From positions 22,748 through 86,747 of the forward strand of contig JANLGW010000074.1 in assembly GCA_024653965.1 (NCBI GenBank): 64,000 nt of DNA, in the 5' to 3' direction. The notes under the pieces were generated by a model. It made no database searches, had not been told where the DNA came from, and worked only from the letters and a program-made list of their open reading frames with translations. Shown here piece by piece: positions 25,140 to 34,386 of the stretch; the stretch's first letter is position 1, and every line of letters starts with the position of its first letter. Both the position numbers and the translations under genes were made by a program. Origin of the DNA: Rhodospirillales bacterium (GTDB taxonomy: Bacteria; Pseudomonadota; Alphaproteobacteria; Rhodospirillales; Magnetovibrionaceae).

Positions 25140-27776
25140 TCACTCAGACTCGTCGCCAAGCGCGTCTTCAATCGCCCCAAGGGTGGTGGGAATATCGAGC
25201 GGCTTCGTCAAATAGCCATCGAAGCCCATATCACGCGCATATTGAATATCCTTTGTCATCGCATTGGCGCTGATGGCGATTACCGGAATGGCCGCCGTTT
25301 TGGGGTTGAGGCGCAGGGCCCGCATGGCATCTATGCCGTTCATACCGGGCAATTGGATATCCATCAAAATAAGCGCCGGAAGCTCGGCCTTCGCCATGGC
25401 AATGCCCAGTTCTGCATTTTGCGCGGTCAGAAGCGTTAGGTGTGCGTGGTGTTCCAAAATCATTTCCATCAACTGCAAGTTCGATGGGTTGTCTTCGATG
25501 TACAGCACCTTGCGATCAGCCATGAGCGCCGGATCGTGGGCCATCGTTTTGATGCTTTCGATCGTGAGTTTCACGGATTGCCTCATTTGTTTTTCCGATG
25601 CCAACGGCAACTCGAACCAAAACATTGCGCCGTCGCCCTGTTCGGATACAAAACCGATTTCGCCGTGCATCAACAGCACCAGCTCCTTGGTGATGGTCAG
25701 GCCGATACCTGTACCCTCGACCGTGCTGCCTTCCGCACCAAGCCGATTGAAAGGGGCAAAAACTTTGTCATGCATATGGGCGGGAATGCCGGGGCCGTTA
25801 TCCTTAACTTCAAAACGACAGACATCCCCTTTCACCTTGCACTTAAGCGAAATCGCGCCGCCTTCATAATTGTACTTGGTGGCGTTGGACAGCAGGTTCA
25901 ACAAGACCTGATGAAGCCGGGTAACGTCGGCACGCACGAACGTCGTCCCTTCTTCTGGAATATCGTACTCGATGTGGATGTTGCGTTTATCGGCCATGGT
26001 CCGGGCCATCGCCACCGCATCCATAAGCTGGGTCGTAACATCGACGGTTTCCATCGAAAGCGTCATTTTACCACTTTCGATTTTTGCCAGATTCAAAACC
26101 TGATCGATCAATTCCAGCAAATGTTTTCCCCCTTTGAGAATTTGACTGACGGATTTCTTCTGTGCTTCAGTCAAGGGGTGGTCGTGATCCAATTCCAGAA
26201 GTTGCCCAAAGCCCATAACGGCATTGAGCGGGGTGCGCAACTCGTGACTCATGGAAGATAGAAATTGAGATTTGGCGAGATTCGCCTGCTCCGCCTCGAC
26301 CCTTGCCGCATTGATGCGATTTTCAAATTCCTTGCGTTCGGAAATATCGCGCATAATGCCGATGAATTTTTGTTCCCCATTCAATTCCATCGGAGACACA
26401 TTGAGTTCCAACGGAAACCTCGCGCCATTTTTACGCAATCCAAACAGATCGCGGGCGCGATTGATGATCCGTGGGGCGTGCAGTTTGGAGTGGTGAAGGT
26501 ATTCATCATGCGCCGCCCGCTCTTCCTGAGGCATCAGCATGGAAATATTTTTTCCCACGACCTCGGTTTCGGCGTAACCGAAGATCGCTTCGGCAGATGG
26601 GTTAAAGGTTTCGATAAGACCTTCGCGCGACAACGTGATGATGCCTTCGGCGCTATTGTTGATGATGCTCTGAAAGCGCAATTCGCGCTGTTGAATTTCA
26701 CGCTGCGATTCATCTTCGAGTTGACGATAGGCCTGCTGAAGCTCTTCAACAAGAATACTGAAGGCAACCGCCAAATCATCAACTTCGTCGCGATTGTCAG
26801 AGGTAAAAGAAATTTTCTGAACTTTGGCCTTGGAAAGCTCACCGGCTTCCTGCCTCAATCGCGTCAACTTGCGCGTCTGCGTTTTCGACAACCAAAAACT
26901 GCCCAGCAACGCGATAATAAATATTGCGCCACTCATGGCGGCAACATTGCCCAGCAGCTCATCCAAAGGGTCTTGTATGAAGGATTCTTGTGCGGCCAGA
27001 TGAACGACCAGAGGCTCGCCAACAATGCTGGGGGGGAATGACAGGGCAGCATGGGTTATCGGGATGTCTTTTCTATGCGCATTGAGAGTGACAAAACTCG
27101 CAATCTCGCTTACCGTTTCAAGGTTCAAAGAAGAAAGCCACGGCTCGATGGAAAAGATGCTCTTAATCCTTTCAAACTCCAGCCATTCCCTCAAGTTCAC
27201 CTGAAAGATCAACGCCCCCTCGGCGGTTTCGGTATTGCGAAAAATAACGGGCTCGGCGATCACCAGATAAGGAGCGCCATTGGATAAAATAATGCGGCCG
27301 TCTCCCTTGGCGCGCTCCACAATCCCCGCCGCCCAGGACATGGGCAGCATGAGATTTTCGCCCGGACGATTGGTTGCAATGACCTTGCCCTGAAAGTTGG
27401 TCATCGCCACGGTAATCGCGAAACCTTCCGATGCGGAAAGCCCCGCGACAAAATCACGCAAATAAACATCCCGGCCCAAATCATCGGTAAGCGCATTGGC
27501 AATGATGGCGTTCGACGACAGCTCCTTCAAATTTTCAACCAAGGCGTAAACGCGCGTTTCCAAATCGTGGCGAAACGTCTGGGCGTGCCCTTCCAGCGCC
27601 TGATTGGTCACCTTCAAGGACATATCGCGAAGCGCATTGTAGGAAAATGCCGAAGTGATGAAGATGATGACAAGCAATAGCGCAGAGGTAGACAGCATCA
27701 TCTTGGCGGAAAAACTTTGCCACCATGCTCGACCCTGCCTGTTGGCCGTAACCGATTGTCTGGGTTGTGTCGTCAT
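25140..27776 (-). CDS. Hybrid sensor histidine kinase with PAS and receiver domains
   Basis: Membrane sensor (878 aa). Order: a transmembrane helix (about 25-45), a large periplasmic sensor domain, a second transmembrane helix (about 280-300), HAMP-like linker, PAS domain (about 370-480, HNSAEGIITLS-type start), HisKA with the phospho-His in SMSHELRTPLNAV, HATPase (DNGPGIP, GTGIGLTI), and a C-terminal receiver (ILMDIQLPGMNG). It follows a periplasmic binding protein gene by 12 bp, suggesting that the binding protein presents a ligand to this sensor, as TorT does to TorS. No partner regulator is adjacent. Confidence 0.93.
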   Translation of the reverse strand: MTTQPRQSVTANRQGRAWWQSFSAKMMLSTSALLLVIIFITSAFSYNALRDMSLKVTNQALEGHAQTFRHDLETRVYALVENLKELSSNAIIANALTDDLGRDVYLRDFVAGLSASEGFAITVAMTNFQGKVIATNRPGENLMLPMSWAAGIVERAKGDGRIILSNGAPYLVIAEPVIFRNTETAEGALIFQVNLREWLEFERIKSIFSIEPWLSSLNLETVSEIASFVTLNAHRKDIPITHAALSFPPSIVGEPLVVHLAAQESFIQDPLDELLGNVAAMSGAIFIIALLGSFWLSKTQTRKLTRLRQEAGELSKAKVQKISFTSDNRDEVDDLAVAFSILVEELQQAYRQLEDESQREIQQRELRFQSIINNSAEGIITLSREGLIETFNPSAEAIFGYAETEVVGKNISMLMPQEERAAHDEYLHHSKLHAPRIINRARDLFGLRKNGARFPLELNVSPMELNGEQKFIGIMRDISERKEFENRINAARVEAEQANLAKSQFLSSMSHELRTPLNAVMGFGQLLELDHDHPLTEAQKKSVSQILKGGKHLLELIDQVLNLAKIESGKMTLSMETVDVTTQLMDAVAMARTMADKRNIHIEYDIPEEGTTFVRADVTRLHQVLLNLLSNATKYNYEGGAISLKCKVKGDVCRFEVKDNGPGIPAHMHDKVFAPFNRLGAEGSTVEGTGIGLTITKELVLLMHGEIGFVSEQGDGAMFWFELPLASEKQMRQSVKLTIESIKTMAHDPALMADRKVLYIEDNPSNLQLMEMILEHHAHLTLLTAQNAELGIAMAKAELPALILMDIQLPGMNGIDAMRALRLNPKTAAIPVIAISANAMTKDIQYARDMGFDGYLTKPLDIPTTLGAIEDALGDESE

Positions 27777-27788
27777 TGAAAGTGCCGT

Positions 27789-29003
27789 TTACGGTTCGAC
27801 CGGCACGATCATGCCGTCGGCGCCGTACTTCGCGAAGAAAACCAATTCCGGCCCCAAGGCTTCATGATTGTTGGCGCTAAAGGGCGGATTGTAATCCCTT
27901 ACCAACCCATTGTGCGGACCAAGATTTTCCAACGCATCGCGAATGGTTGCCCGGTTCGTGGACCCGGCGGTATCGATCGCTTTGGCCAAGATGTGCATCA
28001 TGTCATAGCCGTGCCCCACTCCGACGGGAGAAGCCAGTTTTTCCAAGTCATCAATGCCCGCCATTTCCTTGACGGTTTTTTTGAACGCCGCAAGCGCCTG
28101 AGGACGCGCTCTCGCAAAACTAAAAGTCTGCACAAACGAAAAATCAAGCCCCGCCAACGCCGGACCGCTGGCCTCGACCATGTCGCCGCCGGTCACGCCC
28201 CAATGCGAAATGATCGGCACACGCAATACATCGGGACGCTCACCCAACTGGCGAACGAGAAGCGAGCCTTCAAGATCATTGGTCACAAACAAAACGGATT
28301 GAGCGCCGGAGCTGAGTAAGGATCGATAATGCTGGAGCATGTCCTGTTCACCCCAGTTGTACCAAATCGATCCCACCAGTTGAGCCTGGGGTGAATGCGC
28401 CAGAGCCGCTTCCAATGCTTTTTGGTTGCTGCGCCCCCAGCCAGTGTTGGGCAGCAACACGCCAATTTTATTACCGCCCTTTGCCAATGCCTGCTTCAAC
28501 ATAGCGGGCATGGCCCAAGAATCTTTCAACGACAGGCGGAAGGTATAACTGGGCGTAAAAGCATGCTCGGTAATATCGTCGGCAGCAGCCCAGACGTCGA
28601 GCAACGGCATCTGCTTCGCGTGCGCCGGTTCGATTTGCTGCAAGAGCACGGGGCTGAAGCGATCTCCAATGACGGCGACCAAATCTTCAATCGCCGCAAA
28701 CTCTTCGAGATTGACAAGGCCGCGCGCAGCCACCGAGCGATTGTCTTTGGTGATCAATTCAAGCGGACGACCACCCAACACACCGCCCGCCGCGTTGATT
28801 TCATGCATCGCCGCCCGCAGCCCCAATTCGATCGCCTTAGATGAGGTGGAGTTTTTCACACCATAAGAGCCGTCGAACCCGACATAGACCGGATTGACTG
28901 GACCACCTTCGGCATGAAGCGCCGAGCTGGAAAACAATATGGAACTCAGCGCCGCAAAGATTACAAACGTTACGTTTTTCAGGATGTGTTTCACGGGGAG
29001 CAT
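27789..29003 (-). CDS. Periplasmic binding protein, branched-chain amino acid-receptor type
   Basis: Exported type 1 periplasmic binding protein (404 aa) with a signal peptide (about residues 1-30) and features of the Peripla_BP_6 fold such as AMHEINAAGGVLGGRPLELI and GRSNQKALEAAL. No permease or ATPase gene is nearby; instead a hybrid histidine kinase follows after 12 bp. A receptor role in signalling is therefore more likely than transport. Ligand unknown. Confidence 0.9.
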   Translation of the reverse strand: MLPVKHILKNVTFVIFAALSSILFSSSALHAEGGPVNPVYVGFDGSYGVKNSTSSKAIELGLRAAMHEINAAGGVLGGRPLELITKDNRSVAARGLVNLEEFAAIEDLVAVIGDRFSPVLLQQIEPAHAKQMPLLDVWAAADDITEHAFTPSYTFRLSLKDSWAMPAMLKQALAKGGNKIGVLLPNTGWGRSNQKALEAALAHSPQAQLVGSIWYNWGEQDMLQHYRSLLSSGAQSVLFVTNDLEGSLLVRQLGERPDVLRVPIISHWGVTGGDMVEASGPALAGLDFSFVQTFSFARARPQALAAFKKTVKEMAGIDDLEKLASPVGVGHGYDMMHILAKAIDTAGSTNRATIRDALENLGPHNGLVRDYNPPFSANNHEALGPELVFFAKYGADGMIVPVEP

Positions 29004-29161
29004 CCTCTCAATCGCCGATATTTTTTTGACTTAAGGGTAAAAAAACGGTCCGCATCCCCTTAATTTTAAGACCCTTATTGTATTATGGCTTGAAGGCTTG
29101 AACCATCAATTTATTCAACAATCGTCAGTTGCCTGCACGGAAAGCACCTCTGCTGGCGCAC

Positions 29162-29198
29162 AAAAAAGCCGCCGGAGTTTACCCCGACGGCTTTTTTC
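29162..29198 (-). terminator. Terminator after class I phosphoribulokinase gene
   Basis: On the minus strand AAAAAAGCCGTCGGGG pairs with the CTCCGGCGGCTTTTTT side, with T runs. It lies 30 nt past the stop. Confidence 0.88.
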
Positions 29199-29227
29199 TA
29201 AGATGGCGTTGAGCCAGCTTGAAAGGC

Positions 29228-30193
29228 TTACTTGCCCGCTTTTTTGGCGGGGGCCTTCTTAGCCGGGGCTTTTTTCGCCGGGGCTTTTTTGACTGCCGCG
29301 CGCTTGGCGACCGGACCACGATTGATGAGCATCTGACGCAAGATCGGGGTCAAAATCAGCTCCATGGCGAAGCCCATCTTGCCGCCGGGCACCACGATGG
29401 TGTTCCGCCGCGACATGAATGAGTGCGGGATCATCTGCAGGAGATTCGAGAAATCCACTCCGCCGGCGATGTTTTCCGGCTTGCGGAAACGAATCACCAC
29501 CACGCTTTCGTCTGGGGTCGGAATATCGCGGGCAATAATCGGATCAGACGTATCAACCACCGGCACACGCTGGAAGTTGATGTCGGTGTGCATGAACTGC
29601 GGCACGATGTAACGCACATAGTCGTTCATCCGGCGCAAGATGGTGTCCATCACCGCTTCCGACGAATAACCGCGCTGGCTGGTGTCGCGGTGAATCTTCT
29701 GGATCCATTCCAGATTGATCACCGGCACCACGCCGATTTTCAAATCGATAAAGCTGGGCATATCGATGCCGTCGGTTTTCACGCAACCGTGCAGACCTTC
29801 ATAGAACATCAAATCGGTGCCGGCCGGAATATTCGCCCAAGGGGTAAATTCACCCGGCTTCAGCCCCGGATAAGCCTTGGCCTCTTCATCGGAGTGCAGA
29901 TACAAACGGCGTTTGCCGGTGCCGGTCTGGCCGTAGGATTTGAACAAATCGGCCAAGCGCTTGAATTCGTTAGCGTTTGCGCCAAAATGGCTGAAATTCA
30001 TATTGCCCTTGGCTTCCGCCTCGGCAACTTTGGCTTTCATTTCAACGCGGTTATAGCGGTGAAAGCTGTCCCCCTCGATCACCGCGGGGGTGATGCCCTC
30101 ACGGCGGAACATGTGCTCGAAGGAGTCCTTGACCGTGCTGGTGCCAGCGCCGGAGGAGCCGGTCACGGCGATGATCGGATATTTCTTCGACAC
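29228..30193 (-). CDS. prk: Class I phosphoribulokinase with basic repeat tail
   Basis: Phosphorylates ribulose 5-phosphate to RuBP. The core (about residues 1-292 of 321) matches the proteobacterial class I enzyme: P-loop GSSGAGTST, EGDSFHR, HFGANANEF, LFYEGLHG-like FYEGLHGC, LKIGVVPVINLEWIQKIHRD and FQRVPVVDTS. The C-terminus adds about 26 residues of repeated KKAPA units, absent from characterised enzymes I know. The start is a GTG at 30193 preceded by AAGGAA, giving the usual SKKYPIIAVTG terminus; the longer frame overlaps nothing homologous. It stands alone beside tRNA-His, away from the other Calvin genes. Confidence 0.93.
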   Translation of the reverse strand: MSKKYPIIAVTGSSGAGTSTVKDSFEHMFRREGITPAVIEGDSFHRYNRVEMKAKVAEAEAKGNMNFSHFGANANEFKRLADLFKSYGQTGTGKRRLYLHSDEEAKAYPGLKPGEFTPWANIPAGTDLMFYEGLHGCVKTDGIDMPSFIDLKIGVVPVINLEWIQKIHRDTSQRGYSSEAVMDTILRRMNDYVRYIVPQFMHTDINFQRVPVVDTSDPIIARDIPTPDESVVVIRFRKPENIAGGVDFSNLLQMIPHSFMSRRNTIVVPGGKMGFAMELILTPILRQMLINRGPVAKRAAVKKAPAKKAPAKKAPAKKAGK

Positions 30194-30299
30194 GATATTT
30201 CCTTCCCTGTCAGAATAAGAAGTCGTTATCCATATGGCCCATGGGAGGTCACTTGGGCTCCGGGCAGGCGGCCTGAATGCACTGCCCAAAGTCATTTAA

Positions 30300-30377
30300 T
30301 GGGGTGGCTGATGGGATTTGAACCCACGGCCTCTTGGATCACAACCAAGCGCTCTAACCAACTGAGCTACAGCCACC
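30300..30377 (-). tRNA. tRNA-His (GTG)
   Basis: Cloverleaf with the extra 5' G typical of tRNA-His (G-1 at 30377), acceptor stem GTGGCTG/CAGCCAC, D arm GCTCAGTTGGTTAGAGC, anticodon GTG in loop TTGTGAT, T arm GTGGGTTCAAATCCCAT-like, C73 and encoded CCA. Confidence 0.97.
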
Positions 30378-30695
30378 ACAATCTAAAACGCACAATCGGG
30401 GCGAGGCCCCGAAAGCCGACATTTACTAGACGCATCCCCCGGCCCCGTCAAGCACGTGTATGGGTCCATTGTTGTCTTTCTTTTCCGGCCCAACACCCCG
30501 CTTTCTCCAGCCGTTATTTCCCGCCCCCGTTCCCGCTTCTATGCCCCCTGCCCCCGGCGCTAACCAACAACGCTGCTCGTAAAATCAGCATATGCTTAAA
30601 AAATGTGCAGTTATCGATTTTTTTCTACCGAAAAGCGTTTGCAAACCGCCATAAATCATGAGGATTTCCGCGCCCAAGTTATCCACAGCGCAACT

Positions 30696-30711
30696 TGGCA
30701 CGCACTGTGCT
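30696..30711 (+). promoter_or_regulatory. Candidate sigma-54 promoter of glnB-glnA
   Basis: TGGCACG-N4-GTGCT matches the sigma-54 consensus TGGCACG-N4-TTGCW at all but one position, with the invariant GG and GC exactly 10 nt apart. It is about 120 nt before glnB. NtrC-dependent nitrogen control is the usual arrangement. The remainder of the 30378-30832 gap shows no gene. Confidence 0.75.
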
Positions 30712-30829
30712 AAATAATTCTGAGAAATCGGGGGTGAAAAAACCCGGAAATGCAGGAGACAGCTAAGGCCCGAGTATGTGATATTTCCTTTCGTGAAATT
30801 CCCTCCCCGGCCAAGCGGAGACCGTTTAA

Positions 30830-31171
<342 letters not shown>

Positions 31172-31261
31172 GACTTGACCAATTCGGTTGCCGGGCTGAA
31201 AAGTCTGGGCCGTATGAATATGTACCGCATTGAAAACCCCATCCGTTGAGGAACTGATACC

Positions 31262-32683
31262 ATGTCTTTGGATTGCAAAACCGCAAGTGATGTCCTGAAA
31301 TACATTAAGGACGAAAAAATTGATTGGGTGGACCTGCGTTTCACCGACCCGAAGGGCAAGTGGCAGCACTTGACCATGTGCTCTGATTTCGTGGGCGCCA
31401 CCGAATTCGAAGAAGGCATCATGTTCGATGGCTCGTCGATCGCCGGTTGGAAAGCCATCAACGAATCCGACATGAGCCTGATCCCCGATCCGACCACCGC
31501 CGTGATGGACCCGTTCGCTGCGCAGCCGATGCTGATCTTGTTCTGCGACGTCCGCGAACCGAGCACCGGCCAGGGCTACAACCGCGACCCGCGTTCCGTT
31601 GCCAAGCGCGCCGAAGCCTACCTCAAAACCACCGGCATCGGCGACACCGCGTACTTCGGTCCCGAATTGGAATTCTTCGTGTTTGACGACGTACGTTTCG
31701 ACGTGTCGATGAACCGCTGCTTCTATGAATTCGATTCCGACGAAGGCCCCTATGTCACGGGCAAGATCTTGCCGGAAAGCAATATGGGTCACCGTCCGCC
31801 GGTTAAGGGCGGTTACTTCCCCGTTCCTCCCGTTGACTCCGCGCACGATCTGCGCGCCGAAATGGTCACCGTGATGAAGGAAATGGGCTTGACCATGGAC
31901 AAGCACCACCACGAAGTGGCACCCAGCCAGCACGAACTCGGCATGACCTTCTCCACCTTGGTGAAATCGGCCGACAACATCCAGATCAACAAGTACTGCA
32001 CCCACATGACCGCGCACACCTACGGCAAGACGGCGACCTTCATGCCCAAGCCCGTAATCGGCGACAACGGTTCGGGCATGCACACCCACCAGTCCATCTG
32101 GAAGGACGGCAAGCCGCTGTTCGCGGGTAACGGTTATGCCGACCTGTCGGATATGGCGCTGTACTACATCGGCGGCATCATCCACCATGCCAAGTCGCTG
32201 AACGCCTTCACCAACCCGTCGACCAACTCCTACAAGCGTCTGATCCCGGGTTTTGAAGCTCCGGTGCTGCTCGCCTACTCCGCGCGCAACCGTTCCGCTT
32301 CGTGCCGTATTCCGTACACGACTTCGCCCAAGGGCAAGCGCGTCGAAATCCGCTTCCCGGACCCGGCTTCCAACCCGTACTTGGCGTTCACCGCCATGAT
32401 GATGGCGGGCCTGGACGGTATCCAGAACAAGATCCACCCCGGCGATGCCATGGACAAGAACCTCTACGACCTGCCGCCTGCAGAGTTGGCCGAAGTTCCG
32501 ACCGTGTGCGGCAGCCTGCGCCAAGCGCTGGAAGCTCTAGAAGCCGACCGCGCCTATCTCACCAAAGGCAACGTGATGGACGACGACATGATCGACGCCT
32601 ACATCGCGCTCAAGTGGGAAGAAGTGTACAACTTCGAACACACCCCGCACCCGGTCGAATGGCAGATGTACTACAGCTGCTAA
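31262..32683 (+). CDS. glnA: Glutamine synthetase type I
   Basis: ATP-dependent synthesis of glutamine from glutamate and ammonia; dodecameric, cytoplasmic. The protein (473 aa) shows [20 protein letters not shown], the metal-binding [23 protein letters not shown], and the adenylylation site NLYDLPP (Tyr near 400), so activity should be controlled by GlnE and the neighbouring GlnB. Usual length is 469-473 aa. A strong terminator follows. Confidence 0.98.
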   Translation: MSLDCKTASDVLKYIKDEKIDWVDLRFTDPKGKWQHLTMCSDFVGATEFEEGIMFDGSSIAGWKAINESDMSLIPDPTTAVMDPFAAQPMLILFCDVREPSTGQGYNRDPRSVAKRAEAYLKTTGIGDTAYFGPELEFFVFDDVRFDVSMNRCFYEFDSDEGPYVTGKILPESNMGHRPPVKGGYFPVPPVDSAHDLRAEMVTVMKEMGLTMDKHHHEVAPSQHELGMTFSTLVKSADNIQINKYCTHMTAHTYGKTATFMPKPVIGDNGSGMHTHQSIWKDGKPLFAGNGYADLSDMALYYIGGIIHHAKSLNAFTNPSTNSYKRLIPGFEAPVLLAYSARNRSASCRIPYTTSPKGKRVEIRFPDPASNPYLAFTAMMMAGLDGIQNKIHPGDAMDKNLYDLPPAELAEVPTVCGSLRQALEALEADRAYLTKGNVMDDDMIDAYIALKWEEVYNFEHTPHPVEWQMYYSC

Positions 32684-32712
32684 TCCACCGCGTAACGTGC
32701 ATACACAACCGA

Positions 32713-32743
32713 AAGCCCCCGCAGCAAACTGCGGGGGCTTTTT
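32713..32743 (+). terminator. Terminator after glnA
   Basis: Perfect 12-bp stem AAGCCCCCGCAG/CTGCGGGGGCTT, 4-nt loop, then T run. It lies 30 nt past the glnA stop; the A tract on the other side lets it also serve the converging cys operon. Confidence 0.93.
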
Positions 32744-32748
32744 GTTGC

Positions 32749-32961
32749 TTATGAATCGACCATTCCCCACGCAATACGGCTCCAGGCCCGTTCGTGAAAA
32801 TAATAAATCGCCATCTTGGTGACCACCTCGAAACTCGCGATAGACCCCGCCAGCACTAAACTGCCCGTCACGAAATAGCTGATCAACAGCGTATCAATGG
32901 TGGCTGTAAGCCGCCACGACACGGTCTTTGCAAGAGATCGCCTGCGTGAATAAGTCGCCAT
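32749..32961 (-). CDS. DUF2061 membrane protein
   Basis: A 70-aa protein with the DUF2061 pattern: RRSLAKTVSWRLTATIDT, two hydrophobic segments (about 20-36 and 38-52), and a conserved YYFHERAWSRIAWG end. Members often neighbour or are fused to adenylylsulfate kinase; here it is 24 bp downstream of cysC as last gene of the cys operon. Function unknown, possibly linked to sulfate or membrane handling. Confidence 0.88.
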   Translation of the reverse strand: MATYSRRRSLAKTVSWRLTATIDTLLISYFVTGSLVLAGSIASFEVVTKMAIYYFHERAWSRIAWGMVDS

Positions 32962-32985
32962 GATCCCGTCACTTTCATTACTGCG

Positions 32986-33651
32986 TTAAGCCACCCGCAC
33001 CAACGACTGGTTCAAAGTGAAGTGGGTTTCGATGTGATCGATGGTGGCGTGGATGCTTTCGCCGATATCGTACTTGGACGTATCGATGATCAAATCCGGA
33101 TTGGCCGGCGCCTCAAAAGGAGCGCTGATGCCGGTGAAGTTGGGGATCAAGCCCGCGCGCGCGCGTTTGTAAAGCCCCTTGGGGTCGCGCGCCTCGCACA
33201 CGTCCAGCCCAGCATGGACATGGACTTCATGAAAGCCCTCGCCGATGATGGCGCGAGCCTGATCGCGGTCGGCCTGATAAGGCGAGATAAACGCCGTCAC
33301 CACCAGCGAACCCGATTGCGCAAAAAGCGCCGCGACCTCGGCGATGCGGCGCAAGTTCTCGTGACGATCTTCGGGGCTGAAGCCTAAGTCGGAATTCAGG
33401 CCCGCGCGCACGTTGTCGCCATCCAACACAAACGCCTGATAACCCAAACGATGCAAGGTGTGTTCGACGCCCAACGCCACGGTGCTTTTGCCCGCGCCCG
33501 ACAAGCCTGTCAGCCACAACACGCCGCCACGATGGCCGGTGCGTTGCCAATGGTCTTCTGGACGTACCGGATGTTCGACGGTGTAGATATTGCGCGCTTC
33601 GGCTTCGGCCTTCGCGGCAGCTTCGCGATTAACTTGATTGATGTTGCTCAT
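32986..33651 (-). CDS. cysC: Adenylylsulfate (APS) kinase
   Basis: Phosphorylates APS to PAPS. The 221-aa protein has P-loop GLSGAGKST (about 51-59), LDGDNVRAGLNSDLGFSPEDR, and the FISPYQADRDQAR and CEARDPKGLYKRAR segments of the family. The first 40 residues are an Ala/Glu-rich helix. It is the third gene of cysI-cysH-cysC-DUF2061, 30 bp after cysH. Since CysH looks APS-specific, the PAPS made here may serve sulfation rather than assimilation. No cysDN is in the window. Confidence 0.95.
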   Translation of the reverse strand: MSNINQVNREAAAKAEAEARNIYTVEHPVRPEDHWQRTGHRGGVLWLTGLSGAGKSTVALGVEHTLHRLGYQAFVLDGDNVRAGLNSDLGFSPEDRHENLRRIAEVAALFAQSGSLVVTAFISPYQADRDQARAIIGEGFHEVHVHAGLDVCEARDPKGLYKRARAGLIPNFTGISAPFEAPANPDLIIDTSKYDIGESIHATIDHIETHFTLNQSLVRVA

Positions 33652-33681
33652 GGTTAGCCTCCAAGGCTCTGAAGTTAAAAA

Positions 33682-34386
33682 TCATAAAAAGGTGTGAATG
33701 CCGCATTCGGTTTTTTCATGGCCAGCCCAACGGCCCGAACGCACGCCCTTGCTGGGGCAAGCCTTATGCGTGCACGGCTGGCAACCGATGGACGGATAGC
33801 CTGCCTCGGCCAGGGGGTGACGCGGCAAGTTGCGCGAGCGAAGTGCGACTTCAATATCGTCGGCGCTGAAATGCGCCAACGGATTCACCTTCACATGCGC
33901 CCCCGTAACTTCGACGACATCCAAATGCTGACGCCCATCACCGTGATGACGTTTACGCCCGGTGATCAGGATGTCGAACCCCGCCACCGTCATGGCATAC
34001 GGCATGACCTTGCGGCCCTGGCAGCATGCATCGGGATTGCTTTGATAGAGCAGGCCGTCCGGGTCCATATTGGCCACCAGACTTTCCGCCGGCCTGATCA
34101 CACGCACGTCCAACAGATCCAAGTGCTTCGTCAACGCTTCACGATACGCGATGCTTTCAGCAAACAGACGCCCGGTATCGACGGTGATGATCGGGATGGC
34201 CGGATTGATTCTCGCCACCATATCCAACAACACGGCGCTTTCCGTGCCGAATGACGACGACACCGCAACTTTGAGCGAGCGCTCCTTCAACACCGCTTTC
34301 AGCAACGCCTCCCCGCTCAGCGCTTTCCAAGCGCTCAGCAGTTCGCGCCCTTTAGGGTGCTTGAGAATGGTAGAATTGTCGCTCAT
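33682..34386 (-). CDS. cysH: APS reductase (4Fe-4S type)
   Basis: Reduces adenylylsulfate to sulfite in assimilation. The protein (234 aa) has the SSSFGTESAVLLD nucleotide-binding start, VDTGRLF, the cluster cysteines CC (121-122) and CQPC (202-205), and the catalytic ECGIH near the end (Cys228). The CC...CxxC pair marks the iron-sulfur APS reductase, not the cluster-free PAPS reductase. The ATG at 34386 overlaps the cysI stop as ATGA; the longer open frame lacks homology. Confidence 0.94.
   Translation of the reverse strand: MSDNSTILKHPKGRELLSAWKALSGEALLKAVLKERSLKVAVSSSFGTESAVLLDMVARINPAIPIITVDTGRLFAESIAYREALTKHLDLLDVRVIRPAESLVANMDPDGLLYQSNPDACCQGRKVMPYAMTVAGFDILITGRKRHHGDGRQHLDVVEVTGAHVKVNPLAHFSADDIEVALRSRNLPRHPLAEAGYPSIGCQPCTHKACPSKGVRSGRWAGHEKTECGIHTFL

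Noticed and set aside
29230..29300. Short tandem repeats resembling a CRISPR or minisatellite
   Set aside because: They are the in-frame codons of the KKAPA protein tail; no spacer-repeat architecture.
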